Assembly: GCF_001417775.1 (NCBI RefSeq)
Contig: NZ_BBZJ01000017.1
Span: forward strand, 310,001-374,000
DNA: 64,000 nucleotides
Direction: 5' to 3'
Source: Streptomyces sp. TP-A0356
GTDB lineage: Bacteria; Actinomycetota; Actinomycetes; Streptomycetales; Streptomycetaceae
Positions 43,767-54,000 of this stretch are shown in pieces. Under the pieces are notes generated by a model. The model saw only the letters and a program-made list of their open reading frames with translations. It had not been told where the DNA came from and did no database searches. Position 1 is the first letter of the stretch, and every line of letters starts with the position of its first letter. Position numbers and translations under genes: made by a program.

Positions 43767-43779
43767 GGCCCGGCCCGTC
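43751..43779. terminator. Bidirectional terminator over two stop codons
   Basis: GACGGGCCGGG (43751-43761) pairs perfectly with CCCGGCCCGTC (43769-43779). The MscS stop lies in the loop and the SDR stop overlaps the right arm, so the convergent genes share one hairpin that is part of both coding regions. Confidence 0.85.
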
Positions 43780-44518
43780 AGTGACCCCGCTCTGCCCCAC
43801 CGTTGACCTGGATCACCTGCGCGGTGATGTGCCCGGCGCCCGGGGAGGCCAGCCAGTGCAGGGTCGCGGCGATGTCGCCGGGCGTACCGGCTCGGCCGGT
43901 CGACGTCTCCGCGACGAGCCGGTCGCGCCGCGCCGGGTCGATCGCCTCACCGAAGAAGTCGGTGTCCTCGACATAGCCGGGCGCGACCACGTTCACCGTG
44001 ATGCCGCGGGGGCCCAGATCCCGGGCCAGATCGAAGGCGTACGGGTGCAGCGCGGCCTTGGACGCGGCGTACGCCCCGCTGCCGGAGCCACGGTAGGCGG
44101 CGATGGAGCTGAGGAAGAGGACGCGCCCGCCGGGTGAGGCCAGCCGCTCCCGCAGCGCCTCCGTGAGCAGCGCCGCGGTCAGCACGTTCTGCCGGAAGTT
44201 GACGGTCCAGGTGTGCGCGACCGCTTCGAGCGGCTCGTCGGTGTCGGCCCCGGCCTCCGGATTCCCGGCCCCACCCGCGTTGTTGACGAGGACGTCCACG
44301 GTGCCGAGCTCCGCGGCCACGAACTGGGCGACCCCGCGCACGGCGTGCGGATCGCTCAGGTCGGCCGCGTGGGTCAGCGCCCCGGGCACGTCGGCCTTCT
44401 CCAGCACCTCCGCCCGCCGCCCGAGGAGCAGCACCTGGTCCCCGTCCGCGGCGAAGGCCCGCGCCGCCGCAAGGCCGATTCCCGTACCGCCACCACTGAT
44501 CACCACGTTGCGCGCCAT
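43778..44518 (-). CDS. Short-chain dehydrogenase/reductase
   Basis: A 246-residue SDR enzyme. The cofactor motif is NVVISGGGTGIGLAAARAF, followed by LLGRRAEVL, which with the Arg favours NADPH. The NNAG motif is VLVNNAGGAG; the catalytic Ser lies in VLFLSSIAAYRG, and Tyr and Lys are in YAASKAALHPYA. The C-terminal NGGAERGH is typical. Substrate unknown. The ATG at 44518 lies opposite to the CPA1 antiporter end with a 96-nt gap; it is transcribed away from that gene's stop. Confidence 0.92.
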   Translation of the reverse strand: MARNVVISGGGTGIGLAAARAFAADGDQVLLLGRRAEVLEKADVPGALTHAADLSDPHAVRGVAQFVAAELGTVDVLVNNAGGAGNPEAGADTDEPLEAVAHTWTVNFRQNVLTAALLTEALRERLASPGGRVLFLSSIAAYRGSGSGAYAASKAALHPYAFDLARDLGPRGITVNVVAPGYVEDTDFFGEAIDPARRDRLVAETSTGRAGTPGDIAATLHWLASPGAGHITAQVIQVNGGAERGH

Positions 44519-44614
44519 GATCAGAGCCTACAAAGGAGGGACCGCGACGAGGGGTTGATTCAAGCCGATCCGTCCGCGGGTCTCGAAAGGCCGGTGTCTC
44601 CCGCACCGGCGGTG

Positions 44615-46201
44615 TCAGCGCAGGCTGCGCACGTCCAGATGGCGCAGCACCCGGTCGACGACCTCCGGGTCGGAGCCCGGTTCACTGCGCGCCGCCAGCA
44701 CCTCGTGCCGTGCCGCGCTCAGCATCTCCCCCTGGATCCTGCGCAGCCGCTTCATGCGCCGGGCACGCTGCTCGTACGCCTCTCGCCGCTCCTCGTCGCC
44801 CAGGTCGGGGCTGATGCGCGCGCCGATGTCGAAGGCCCGCCGCAGCAACTGCTCGGACAACTCCTCCGGCAGCTCCTCGACCTCCTCGATCTCCTTCAGC
44901 CTCCGCTTCGCCGCCTTGGCCGCGCGGGTCGCCAGCGCCCGTTCGAACTCCTTCTCCCGCTCCGTGTCGGCCCGCACCCCCAGCTTCTTCACCAGCCACG
45001 GCAGGGTGAGTCCCTGGAGCACGAGCGTCGCCATGATGACGCCGAACGCGATGAAGACGATCTCGTTCCGGTCGGGGAAGGGTGATCCGTCGTCCCTCTT
45101 CAGCGGGATGGCCAGGGCCAGCGCCACCGACGCCACGCCCCGCATCCCCGACCACCACATGACGACGGTCTCGCGCCACGACGTGGGGATGTCCTCGTCG
45201 TGGTCCCGCTTGGCGTGCAGCCGCTTGGTCAGCCAGGTCGCGGGCAGCAGCCACGCAAGCCGTACGAGCACCACGACGGCCACGATCGCGGCGGCCCAGC
45301 CGAGCATCTGGCCCCACCGCCCGGACGCGGTGCGGAAGGCGTGGTGCAGTTCGAGTCCGATGAGCCCGAACGCGACCCCGGTGACCAGGGTGTCCACGAT
45401 GTCCCAGAACGTATGTCCGGCCAGCCGCATCATCACGTCGTCCGGATCGGCGGCGTACTCCGCCAGGAACAGCGCGGTGGTGAGCACTGCCAGCACGCCG
45501 GAGCCGTGCAACTCCTCGGCCAGGACGTACGACGCGTACGGCACCAGAAGCGTCAGCCCGATCTGCAGGGTGGCGTCACCGAGGAGGTCCAGCAGCTTGT
45601 TGGCGGCCCAGCCGAGCGCGAGCCCGACGCCGAGGGCGACGGCCGCGGAGAGGGCCAGTTCCAGCAGGGCGTGCGGCAGCGAGAACGTCCCACTGACGGC
45701 GGCGGCGATCGCGACGTGGTACAGCACGATCGCCGTCACGTCGTTGAACAGGCCCTCGCCCTCCAGGATCGACACCAGTCGGCGGGGCAGTCCCAGCTGT
45801 CCCGCGACGGCGGTCGCCGCGACCGGGTCGGGCGGCGCGACCAGAGCCCCGAGGGCGATCGCGGCAGCGATCGGCAGTCCCGGCACGATCGCATGGGCGA
45901 CGGCGGCCACACACACGGTCGTGACGAACACCAGCGCCACGGCCAGCAGGAAGATGGGCCGTCTGTTGGCCGCGAACTGCCGCCAGGAGGTGCGGCGTAC
46001 GGCGGCGTACAACAGCGGCGGCAGCAGCGCGGGCAGGATCAGGCCGGGCGGGATGTTCACATCGGGCACGAAGTCCAGCACGGCCAGCACGATGCCGAGC
46101 AGTGTCATCAGCACCGGCGCCGGCAGCCGGAAGCGGTCCCCGACCGGTACGCTCACCACGGCCCCGAGCAACAGCAGCAGCAGGAGGGCCAATTGGTCCA
46201 C
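44615..46201 (-). CDS. CPA1-family Na+/H+ antiporter
   Basis: A 528-residue cation/proton antiporter with about twelve transmembrane helices in the first 410 residues. The transport-site motif ALVAPPDPVAATAVAGQLG and the ion-binding region EGEGLFNDVTAIVLYHVAIA are clear, as are VMWWSGMRGVASVALALAIP and AEYAADPDDVMMRLAG. A charged C-terminal cytoplasmic tail of about 110 residues (RLKEIEEVEELPEELSEQLL) follows and may be regulatory. GTG at 46201 follows a GGAG. It likely keeps pH and Na homeostasis. Confidence 0.94.
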   Translation of the reverse strand: MDQLALLLLLLLGAVVSVPVGDRFRLPAPVLMTLLGIVLAVLDFVPDVNIPPGLILPALLPPLLYAAVRRTSWRQFAANRRPIFLLAVALVFVTTVCVAAVAHAIVPGLPIAAAIALGALVAPPDPVAATAVAGQLGLPRRLVSILEGEGLFNDVTAIVLYHVAIAAAVSGTFSLPHALLELALSAAVALGVGLALGWAANKLLDLLGDATLQIGLTLLVPYASYVLAEELHGSGVLAVLTTALFLAEYAADPDDVMMRLAGHTFWDIVDTLVTGVAFGLIGLELHHAFRTASGRWGQMLGWAAAIVAVVVLVRLAWLLPATWLTKRLHAKRDHDEDIPTSWRETVVMWWSGMRGVASVALALAIPLKRDDGSPFPDRNEIVFIAFGVIMATLVLQGLTLPWLVKKLGVRADTEREKEFERALATRAAKAAKRRLKEIEEVEELPEELSEQLLRRAFDIGARISPDLGDEERREAYEQRARRMKRLRRIQGEMLSAARHEVLAARSEPGSDPEVVDRVLRHLDVRSLR

Positions 46202-46330
46202 GGTGGTGCGCTCCGGGAAGTTCGACGTTCACACGGCAGACCTCAAGCCTGCCATGTCATCCCCTGTCACCCGCGTTGCGGGCGCCGTCGGCCGCGTGCG
46301 ACGCCCTCGGCGGCTTGCGGGCGCCCTCCG

Positions 46331-46798
46331 CTACAGAGGGCGGCGCATCGCCCGATGCGGTATGCCCGCGTCGGGGAACTCCGGCCCGTACGCCTCGTAC
46401 CCCAGCCGCTCGTAGAAGCCCAGCGCATGCGTCTGCGCGTGCAGATCGACCGCCGTGAGCCCACGCGCGCGTGCCGCGTCCTCCATCGCCCGCACCAGCG
46501 CCGCGCCGACGCCAAGACCGCGCGCTTCCCGGGACACCGCGAGCCGCCCCAGGGAGCCCACGGACGGGTCGCCGCCGTTCTTGGCCGCGGCCGCCTCCCC
46601 GTGCAGCAGCCGGCCCGTCCCGAGCACCACGCCGCCCTCCCGTACGGCCAGGACGTGCACGGCGCCGGCGTCGTAGGCGTCGTACTCGATGTCCTCGGGG
46701 ACGCCCTGCTCACGGACGAAGACTTCCTTGCGGACCGCGAAGCACGCCTCGCGGTCGGCGGGGTCCTCGGCGACCCGCACCACATACCCGGAACTCAT
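46331..46798 (-). CDS. GNAT-family N-acetyltransferase
   Basis: A 155-residue acetyltransferase with the fold's acetyl-CoA motif [20 protein letters not shown] (Arg/Gln-x-x-Gly-x-Gly/Ala type) and the C-terminal [15 protein letters not shown]-terminal [20 protein letters not shown] resembles the ElaA-like subgroup. The acceptor is unknown. ATG at 46798 overlaps the pseudouridine-synthase stop as ATGA, so both are likely translated from one message. Confidence 0.93.
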   Translation of the reverse strand: MSSGYVVRVAEDPADREACFAVRKEVFVREQGVPEDIEYDAYDAGAVHVLAVREGGVVLGTGRLLHGEAAAAKNGGDPSVGSLGRLAVSREARGLGVGAALVRAMEDAARARGLTAVDLHAQTHALGFYERLGYEAYGPEFPDAGIPHRAMRRPL

Positions 46799-47739
46799 GC
46801 CCAGCTCTCCTCACGCACCTTGTCCAGCGCCTTCTGCAGGTCGGTGGGGTAGGCGCTCTCGAACTCGACCCACTCCCCCTCCCCCGGATGCTCGAAGCCG
46901 AGGCGTACGGCGTGCAGCCACTGCCGGGTCAGGCCGAGCCGCTTGGCGATGGTCGGGTCCGCGCCGTACGTCAGGTCACCGACGCACGGGTGCCGGTGGG
47001 CGGCCATGTGGACACGGATCTGGTGGGTACGTCCCGTCTCCAGCTTGACGTCGAGCAGGGAGGCCGAGCGGAACGCCTCGATCAGGTCGTAGTGCGTGAT
47101 GGAGGGCTTGCCGTCGGCGGTGACCGCCCACTTGTAGTCGTGGGTGGGGTGGCGGCCGATGGGCGCGTCGATGGTGCCGCTCGTCGGGTCCGGGTGACCC
47201 TGGACGAGGGTGTGGTAGCGCTTGTCGACCGTGCGCTCCTTGAACTGGCGCTTGAGCGAGGTGTACGCGCGCTCCGACTTGGCCACCACCATCAGGCCGG
47301 ACGTGCCGACGTCGAGGCGGTGCACGATGCCCTGGCGCTCGGCGGCCCCCGATGTCGAGACGCGGTACCCGGCGGCGGCGAGACCGCCGATCACGGTCGG
47401 GCCTGACCAGCCGGGCGACGGGTGCGCGGCCACGCCGATCGGCTTGACGATCACGACCACGTCCTCGTCGTCGTGCACGATCTCCATGCCCTCGACCGGC
47501 TCCGCGACCACCTGAACCGGCGCGGGCGCCTGCGGCATCTCGACCTCCAGCCAGGCACCGCCGCGCACCCGCTCCGACTTGCCGACCACCGTGCCGTCGA
47601 CCAGCACCTTGCCCGCGGCGGCCAGCTCCGCCGCCTTCGTACGGGAGAAGCCGAACATGCGGGAGATGGCGGCGTCGACGCGCTCGCCCTCCAGGCCGTC
47701 GGGCACGGGCAGGGTACGGATCTCGGGAAGCGTGCTCAC
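46795..47739 (-). CDS. RluD-type 23S rRNA pseudouridine synthase
   Basis: A 314-residue RluA-family synthase. The S4 RNA-binding domain at the N-terminus ([20 protein letters not shown]) is followed by the catalytic motif [19 protein letters not shown], in which the Asp near residue 140 attacks the uridine. KRYHTLVQG and [15 protein letters not shown] are also conserved. GTG at 47739. It lies downstream of lspA with a 52-nt gap and may share its transcript. Confidence 0.94.
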   Translation of the reverse strand: MSTLPEIRTLPVPDGLEGERVDAAISRMFGFSRTKAAELAAAGKVLVDGTVVGKSERVRGGAWLEVEMPQAPAPVQVVAEPVEGMEIVHDDEDVVVIVKPIGVAAHPSPGWSGPTVIGGLAAAGYRVSTSGAAERQGIVHRLDVGTSGLMVVAKSERAYTSLKRQFKERTVDKRYHTLVQGHPDPTSGTIDAPIGRHPTHDYKWAVTADGKPSITHYDLIEAFRSASLLDVKLETGRTHQIRVHMAAHRHPCVGDLTYGADPTIAKRLGLTRQWLHAVRLGFEHPGEGEWVEFESAYPTDLQKALDKVREESWA

Positions 47740-47791
47740 CCGTCGAGTATGCCGGACGGGTCCGACAGCGCCGTACGAGAGGCCCGGGCGC

Positions 47792-48469
47792 TCAGTCCTT
47801 GTGGACCGTGCCGTCCGGGTCGAGGCCCCGGAAGGACAGCAGCACGATCAGGATGCCGCCGCAGACGATCGCCGAGTCGGCCAGGTTGAAGACGGCGAAG
47901 TGCTTGGGCGCGATGAAGTCGACCACCGCGCCCTGGAAGATGCCCGGGGAGCGGAAGATCCGGTCGGTGAGGTTGCCCAGGGCGCCGCCGAGCAGCAGGC
48001 CCAGCGCGATCGCCCAGGGCAGGCTGTAGAGCTTGCGCGCGAGGCGGGCGATCACCACGATCACGGCGGCCGCGATCACCGTGAAGATCACCGTGAAGGC
48101 CTCGCCGAAGCCGAAGGCGGCGCCCGGGTTGCGGATGGCCTCCAGCTTCAGCCAGTCCCCGATGATCCGGATCGGCACGTGGTGCTCCAGCTTCGCGACG
48201 ACCATCAACTTGCTGATCAGGTCGAGCGCGTAGGCGAAGGCGGCGACCACGAACAGCACCGCGATCCGGCGCCTGCCCCGGGGATGCCCGGCTGCGCCGG
48301 ACCCCGGCTCCCGCACGCCGGAGCCCTCGGCAGGCGTCTTCGCGGGCGCGACGGCGGAATCCGGGGCGGTTCGCTCACCGGAGGGAGCCCGGTGGCCGGA
48401 CCGCTCCGGTCCGGCCCCCGCCGCGTCTGGGATATCCGGCGTACCGATGATGCGCTCCGCCTCTGCCAC
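47792..48469 (-). CDS. lspA: Lipoprotein signal peptidase II
   Basis: A 225-residue aspartyl protease of the membrane that cuts signal peptides after lipid addition by Lgt, which is also encoded in this window. The two catalytic Asp are in [12 protein letters not shown] and [14 protein letters not shown]. Four hydrophobic segments are present. The N-terminal 68 residues are hydrophilic, Pro/Gly/Ala-rich and longer than in most bacteria. GTG at 48469. Confidence 0.96.
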   Translation of the reverse strand: MAEAERIIGTPDIPDAAGAGPERSGHRAPSGERTAPDSAVAPAKTPAEGSGVREPGSGAAGHPRGRRRIAVLFVVAAFAYALDLISKLMVVAKLEHHVPIRIIGDWLKLEAIRNPGAAFGFGEAFTVIFTVIAAAVIVVIARLARKLYSLPWAIALGLLLGGALGNLTDRIFRSPGIFQGAVVDFIAPKHFAVFNLADSAIVCGGILIVLLSFRGLDPDGTVHKD

Positions 48470-48550
48470 GTGAGTCCCTCAACCTAGGTGCCTGACTGAG
48501 GACGAGACTACGGCACCTCCCCGCAGGACACCGTGTTCAGGACGGGATCA

Positions 48551-50476
48551 TCAGCGGCGTTCCTGCTTCTGCTTGCACTCCACGCACAGCGTGGCGCGCG
48601 GGAATGCCTGCATGCGGGCCTTGCCGATGGGGTTGCCGCAGTTCTCGCACAGGCCGTAGGTGCCGGCGTCGAGGCGTTCCAGGGCGCGCTCGGTCTGTTC
48701 GAGCATCTCGCGCGCGTTGGCGGCGAGCGCCATCTCGTGCTCGCGGGTGATGTTCTTGGCGCCGGTGTCCGCCTGGTCGTCACCGGCGCCGTCGCCCGAG
48801 TCGCGCATCAGTCCGGCCAGCGCCTGCTCGGACGCGTCGATCTCGCCGCGCAGCCGCACCGCCTCGGACTGGAGCTCCGCGCGTGCCTCGTCCACCTCTT
48901 CGGGGGTCCACGGGTCCTCGCCGGGGCGCACCGCCAACTCGCCGGGCTCCACCGCGGCGAGCCGTGCCTTGGGTACCGCGGTGGGGCTCTTCGCCGCCGT
49001 GGCCGTGCCAGGAGTCTTCTTCGCAACCACCGTCGTGGCTCCCGTCTGCTCGGCGACCTCGACCGTGCCCGCCTTCTTGGCCGTGCTCTTCTTGGCCGCG
49101 CTCTTCGTGGGGGTGCTCTTCTGGGTGCCGCCCTTCGCGACGGCGCTCTTGCGGGCAGCGGCCTTGACAGGAGCCGACTCCTCGCCGACGGCCTTCCTGG
49201 CCGCCGTCTCCCTCGCGGCGAGCTTCCTCGCCGCCGTCTCCTCCCTGACGGCCTTCCTGGCCGCCGTCTCCCTCGTGGCGACCTTCCTCGCCACCGTCTT
49301 CTTCGCGGCGACCTTCCTCGCCGCCGACGTCTTCGCCGCCGACTTCTTCGCGGGGACGCTCTTGGCCGCCGCCTTCTCGGCAACGGCCTTCTTCGCCACC
49401 TTCGTGGCTGGGGCCTTCTTCGCCACCTTCTTGGCCGGGGCCTTCTTCGCCACCTTCTTGGCAGCCGCCTTCTTCGCCACCTCCTTGGCCGGGGCCTTCT
49501 TCGCCACCTTCTTGGCAGCCGCCTTCTTCGCCACCTCCTTGGCCGGGGCCCTCTTTGCCACCTTCTTGGCGGCCGTGCCGCTCGCCGCCGTCCCTGTGCC
49601 GCTTGTGCCGGCCGCCGCCTTCTTCGCCGCCGGTCGCCGGGGACCGCCTTCCTCCTTGGTCGTCTTCCTGGACGCGGCCGCTCCCCCGGCCGCCCGCTTC
49701 GACGATGTCTCCTTGGACACCGCCGCCTTCTTGGCGGCGGACTTCCCGGCAGCCGCGGTCTTGGGAGCAGCCGCCTTCCCGGCGGCCTCCTTCCCGGTGG
49801 CCGTCGTCGTGCGGGTCTCCTTGGCAGGAGCCGTCTTCCCCGCGGCCGCCTTGTCAGGAGTTGCGCTCTTGGTGGCGGCCCTGGCGGAATCCGCCTCCTT
49901 GGCGGCCTTCGCAGAGGCCGCCTGCTGCACGGCACCCTTCACGGAAGGCGCCTCCTTCGCGGCCCTCTTGGCGGAGGCCGTCTCATTGCGGGCCGCCGTC
50001 CCAGGATCCGTCTCCCCGGCGGCTTCCGTTCCGGCGACCGTCCTCACGGTCGTTTGCTTCCCCGCGGCCGCCTCGTTGCGGGCCGCCTTCCTGGAGACCG
50101 ATTGCTCGGTCGTCTCAGGAGCGGTCGTCCGCGACGCCGCCGCTTCCCCGGAGACCGTCTGCCGGGACACCGCGGGCCCGGCGGCCGCCCTTGCAGCAGC
50201 CGTCTCCTGGACAGCCGTATCCCCGGCAGCCGTCGCCGAAGCCTGCTTCGGCGTGCCCCCCGCCTCCATGGCAGCCGTCTGCCCGGCCGCCCTCGTCCGG
50301 CCGGCCCCGTCGGGCGCCGTGCCCAGCGTCGTCACCGGCCTGGCCTTCCGCCTCGCCGATGCCGCGTGGGTGTTCTTCCTGCCGTTCACATCCCTGGCCG
50401 CCACGCCGCCGGAGGCAGCCGCACCCGTGGATCTGCCGGACGCCGACTGCTGTACGGCCGTCTTCTTCGCCACCAT
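48551..50476 (-). CDS. DksA/TraR zinc-finger protein with long histone H1-like region
   Basis: A 641-residue chimera. The last 110 residues are a DksA/TraR domain: helical coiled-coil part (DEARAELQSEAVRLRGEIDA) and a C4 zinc finger with Cys at 610, 613, 631 and 634 (CENC ... CVEC). The first 500 residues are a low-complexity Lys/Ala/Thr region rich in AKKxxAKK and VAKKAPAKKVAKKA units similar to eukaryotic histone H1 and to the HupS tail. Typical DksA is 120-150 residues. ATG at 50476 follows GAAGGGG. It may bind DNA broadly and contact RNA polymerase; both parts are inferred. Confidence 0.85.
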   Translation of the reverse strand: MVAKKTAVQQSASGRSTGAAASGGVAARDVNGRKNTHAASARRKARPVTTLGTAPDGAGRTRAAGQTAAMEAGGTPKQASATAAGDTAVQETAAARAAAGPAVSRQTVSGEAAASRTTAPETTEQSVSRKAARNEAAAGKQTTVRTVAGTEAAGETDPGTAARNETASAKRAAKEAPSVKGAVQQAASAKAAKEADSARAATKSATPDKAAAGKTAPAKETRTTTATGKEAAGKAAAPKTAAAGKSAAKKAAVSKETSSKRAAGGAAASRKTTKEEGGPRRPAAKKAAAGTSGTGTAASGTAAKKVAKRAPAKEVAKKAAAKKVAKKAPAKEVAKKAAAKKVAKKAPAKKVAKKAPATKVAKKAVAEKAAAKSVPAKKSAAKTSAARKVAAKKTVARKVATRETAARKAVREETAARKLAARETAARKAVGEESAPVKAAARKSAVAKGGTQKSTPTKSAAKKSTAKKAGTVEVAEQTGATTVVAKKTPGTATAAKSPTAVPKARLAAVEPGELAVRPGEDPWTPEEVDEARAELQSEAVRLRGEIDASEQALAGLMRDSGDGAGDDQADTGAKNITREHEMALAANAREMLEQTERALERLDAGTYGLCENCGNPIGKARMQAFPRATLCVECKQKQERR

Positions 50477-50489
50477 GGCCGCGGCCCCT

Positions 50490-50502
50490 TCACACAGTGT
50501 GA
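50490..50502. promoter_or_regulatory. 13-bp palindrome in the DksA-like gene leader
   Basis: TCACACAGTGTGA is a perfect palindrome around one A, 14 nt upstream of the start codon and within the 5-prime leader. It may be a small mRNA hairpin that lies near the ribosome site or a repressor operator. Confidence 0.4.
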
Positions 50503-50525
50503 TTTCGCGCGCGAATCGTGCTGGG

Positions 50526-50554
50526 ACGATAAATCGACTTCTGACCCGCGGCAA
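50526..50554 (-). promoter_or_regulatory. Promoter of the DksA-like gene
   Basis: Minus strand: -35 TTGCCG (50549-50554), 17-bp spacer, -10 TATCGT (50526-50531). A start near 50519 would give a leader of about 43 nt that contains the palindrome at 50490-50502. Good match to a HrdB-type promoter. Confidence 0.55.
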
Positions 50555-50761
50555 CGGGGCACGCCAGCGCTTTGCCCGCCCCGCGCGTGCTCCGCGGCGA
50601 GCCTGCATCGGTTGTGCCCAGCTCTCCGCCCGGTAATCCGCCGGGCCGGGCGTCCGGGGGATCCGCACGTCGGCGCCTCGCCATTCGGGTCACCCGCCAC
50701 CCCTCGCCGCCCCCGGCCGCGGGAGCGGGAAATCCGGTCGGCCGCGACGCGTGCGGCGCCG

Positions 50762-50767
50762 TACACT
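50762..50767 (+). promoter_or_regulatory. Likely -10 of the ileS leader transcript
   Basis: TACACT fits TANNNT and is placed just before the T-box leader, so transcription would start near 50774. The -35 region is weak (CGGTCG or CGGCCG). Confidence 0.5.
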
Positions 50768-50773
50768 GGGCGG

Positions 50774-51077
50774 AGCGAAAAGCGTGGATGGGGACGAGTA
50801 GCGGCGTACGCAGCCATGAGCGACCCGGGGACGGTGGAAGCCCGGGGGCGAGCGCGACGCGAAGATCACCCCGGAGCCGCCGGAAGAACGCCCGCCCAGG
50901 GCCAGTAGAACCGGTATCGCGACCCCAATGAGGGGGCTCACCGGCGCGTACGGCGCACCGGGGAGCCAAGGAGGGTGGTACCGCGGGAGCGCGCCGCACA
51001 CGGCGTACGGAGAATCGACACGATTCCCGGCTCTCGTCCCTCCGACGGAAGGCAGCACGTCCGCCGGAGGAAGATCC
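50774..51077 (+). promoter_or_regulatory. Translational T-box riboswitch upstream of ileS
   Basis: The leader contains the T-box core AGGGTGGTACCGCG (50972-50985), which pairs with the acceptor end of uncharged tRNA. A candidate specifier ATC (50865-50867) in GAAGATCACC would pair with the tRNA-Ile anticodon. Two exclusive pairings are visible: CCTCCG (51039-51044) with CGGAGG at the ribosome site (51065-51070), hiding it, and GGAGGG (50970-50975) with CCCTCC (51038-51043), freeing it. There is no T-run terminator, so control is by translation, the form known for Actinobacteria ileS. Confidence 0.9.
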
Positions 51078-54000
51078 ATGACGCAGTACCGCCAGGTGCC
51101 CGCCCAGGTCGACCTGCCCGCACTCGAGCACACCGTGCTCGACTTCTGGCGCGAGCAGAAGATCTTTGCCAAGAGCCTGGAGCAGTCCGAGGGCCGCCCC
51201 GAGTGGGTGTTCTACGAGGGCCCGCCCACGGCCAACGGCATGCCGGGCGCCCACCACATCGAGGCCCGCGTCTTCAAGGACGTCTTCCCGCGCTTCCGCA
51301 CCATGCGCGGCTACCACGTGGCCCGCAAGGCCGGCTGGGACTGCCACGGCCTCCCGGTGGAGCTGGCGGTCGAGAAGGAGCTCGGCTTCAACGGCAAGAA
51401 GGACATCGAGGCGTACGGCATCGCCGAGTTCAACGCCAAGTGCCGCGCGTCCGTGACCCGCCACACCGACGCCTTCGCCGAGCTCACCACCCGTATGGGC
51501 TACTGGGTCGACCTGGACGACGCGTACCGCACGATGGACCCGGAGTACGTGGAGTCCGTCTGGTGGTCGCTGAAGGAGATCTTCGGCAAGGGGCTGCTGG
51601 TCCAGGACCACCGCGTCGCCCCCTGGTGCCCCCGCTGCGGCACGGGCCTGTCGGACCACGAGCTCGCGCAGGGCTACGAGACAGTCGTCGACCCGTCCGT
51701 CTACGTCCGTTTCCCGCTCACCTCCGGTCCGCTGGCCGGCGAGGCCTGGCTCCTGGTGTGGACGACGACCCCCTGGACGCTGGTCTCCAACACCGCGGTC
51801 GCCGCGCACCCCGAGGTCACCTATGTCGTCGCGACGAACGGCGAGGAGAAGCTCGTCGTCGCCGAGCCGCTCGTCGGGAAGGCGCTCGGAGAGGGCTGGG
51901 AGACCACGGGGCAGACCTTCACCGGAGCCGAGATGGAGCGCTGGTCGTACCAGCGTCCCTTCGAGCTGGTGGAGTTCCCCGCGCCGGCCCACTATGTGGT
52001 GAACGCGGAGTACGTCACCACCGAGGACGGCACGGGTCTGGTCCACCAGTCCCCCGCCTTCGGTGAGGACGACCTGAGGGTCTGCCGCGCGTACGGCCTG
52101 CCGGTGGTCAACCCGGTGCGCCCCGACGGCACCTTCGAGGAGGACGTCCCGCTGGTCGGCGGCGTCTTCTTCAAGAAGGCGGACGAGAAGCTCACGGAGG
52201 ACCTCAAGCAGCGTGGGCTGCTCTTCAAGCACCTGCCCTACGAGCACAGCTACCCGCACTGCTGGCGCTGCCACACCGCGCTCCTCTACTACGCGCAGCC
52301 GTCCTGGTACATCCGCACCACGGCCATCAAGGACCGCCTGCTGCAGGAGAACGAGAAGACCAACTGGTACCCGGAGACGGTCAAGCACGGCCGCTTCGGC
52401 GACTGGCTGAACAACAACATCGACTGGGCGCTCTCCCGCAGCCGCTACTGGGGCACTCCGCTGCCGATCTGGCGCTGCGAGGACGACCACCTCACCTGTG
52501 TCGGCTCCCGCGCGGAACTGACCGAGCTCACCGGCACCGACCAGTCGGAGCTGGACCCGCACCGCCCGTTCATCGACGAGGTCACCTTCGCCTGCCCGCA
52601 GTGCGGCAGGACCGCCACGCGCGTGCCGGAGGTCATCGACGCCTGGTACGACTCGGGCTCGATGCCGTTCGCGCAGTGGGGCTACCCGTACAAGAACAAG
52701 GAACTGTTCGAGTCCCGCTACCCGGCGCAGTTCATCTCGGAAGCCATCGACCAGACCCGCGGCTGGTTCTACACGCTGATGGCGGTCGGCACGCTGGTGT
52801 TCGACAGGTCGTCGTACGAGAACGTCGTGTGCCTGGGCCACATCCTCGCCGAGGACGGCCGCAAGATGTCCAAGCACCTGGGCAACATCCTGCAGCCGAT
52901 CCCGTTGATGGACCAGCACGGCGCGGACGCGGTCCGCTGGTTCATGGCCGCGGGCGGCTCCCCGTGGGCGGCCCGTCGCGTGGGGCACGGCACCATCCAG
53001 GAAGTCGTCCGCAAGACGCTCCTCACGTACTGGAACACGGTCGCCTTCCAGGCGCTGTACGCCCGTACGTGCGGCTGGGCCCCGTCCGGGGCCGACCCGG
53101 CCCCGGACGACCGCCCGGTCCTCGACCGCTGGCTGCTGTCGGAACTGCACGCGCTCACCGACCAGGTCACCCAGGCCCTGGAGGCGTACGACACCCAGCG
53201 CGCGGGCAAGCTCCTGTCGGCGTTCGTCGACGACCTGTCGAACTGGTACGTCCGCCGCTCCCGTCGCCGCTTCTGGCAGGGTGACAAGGCGGCGCTGCGC
53301 ACGCTGCACGAGGTCCTGGAGACGGTCACCAAGCTGATGGCCCCGATCACCCCGTTCATCACCGAGCGGGTCTGGCAGGACCTCGTCGTGCCGGTGACCC
53401 CGGGCGCCCCGGAGTCGGTACACCTGGCGTCCTGGCCGGAGGCGGACCTCTCCGCGATCGACCCGGTGCTGTCCAAGCAGATGGTGCTGGTGCGCCGCCT
53501 CGTGGAGCTGGGCCGCGCCACCCGCGCGGAGTCGGGCGTGAAGACGCGTCAGCCGCTGTCCCGCGCGCTGGTCGCCGCGGCCGGCTTCGAGACGCTGGAC
53601 ACCGAGCTGCACACGCAGATCACGGAGGAGCTGAACGTCGAGGCGCTCGCGTCCCTGAGCGAGGTCGGGGGCTCGCTCGTCGACACGACGGCGAAGGCGA
53701 ACTTCCGCGCGCTGGGCAAGCGGTTCGGCAAGCGCGTCCAGGACGTGGCCAAGGCCATCGCGAACGCGGATGCGGCGGCGCTGTCCCTGGCGCTGCGCGA
53801 GGGTACGGCGACGGTGGAGGTCGACGGTGAGACGGTCACCCTCGCCGCCGACGAGGTGATCATCACGGAGACCCCGCGGGAGGGCTGGTCGGTGGCGTCC
53901 GACTCCGGCGCGACGGTCGCCCTCGACCTGGAGATCACCGAGAAGCTCCGGCAGGCGGGCCTCGCCCGCGACGCGATCCGGCTGATCCAGGAGGCCCGCA

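Noticed and set aside
48533..50908. Long plus-strand frames opposite the DksA-like gene, rich in Leu/Arg or Ala/Phe
   Set aside because: They arise from the Lys/Ala repeats read in reverse. No ribosome site or domain supports them.
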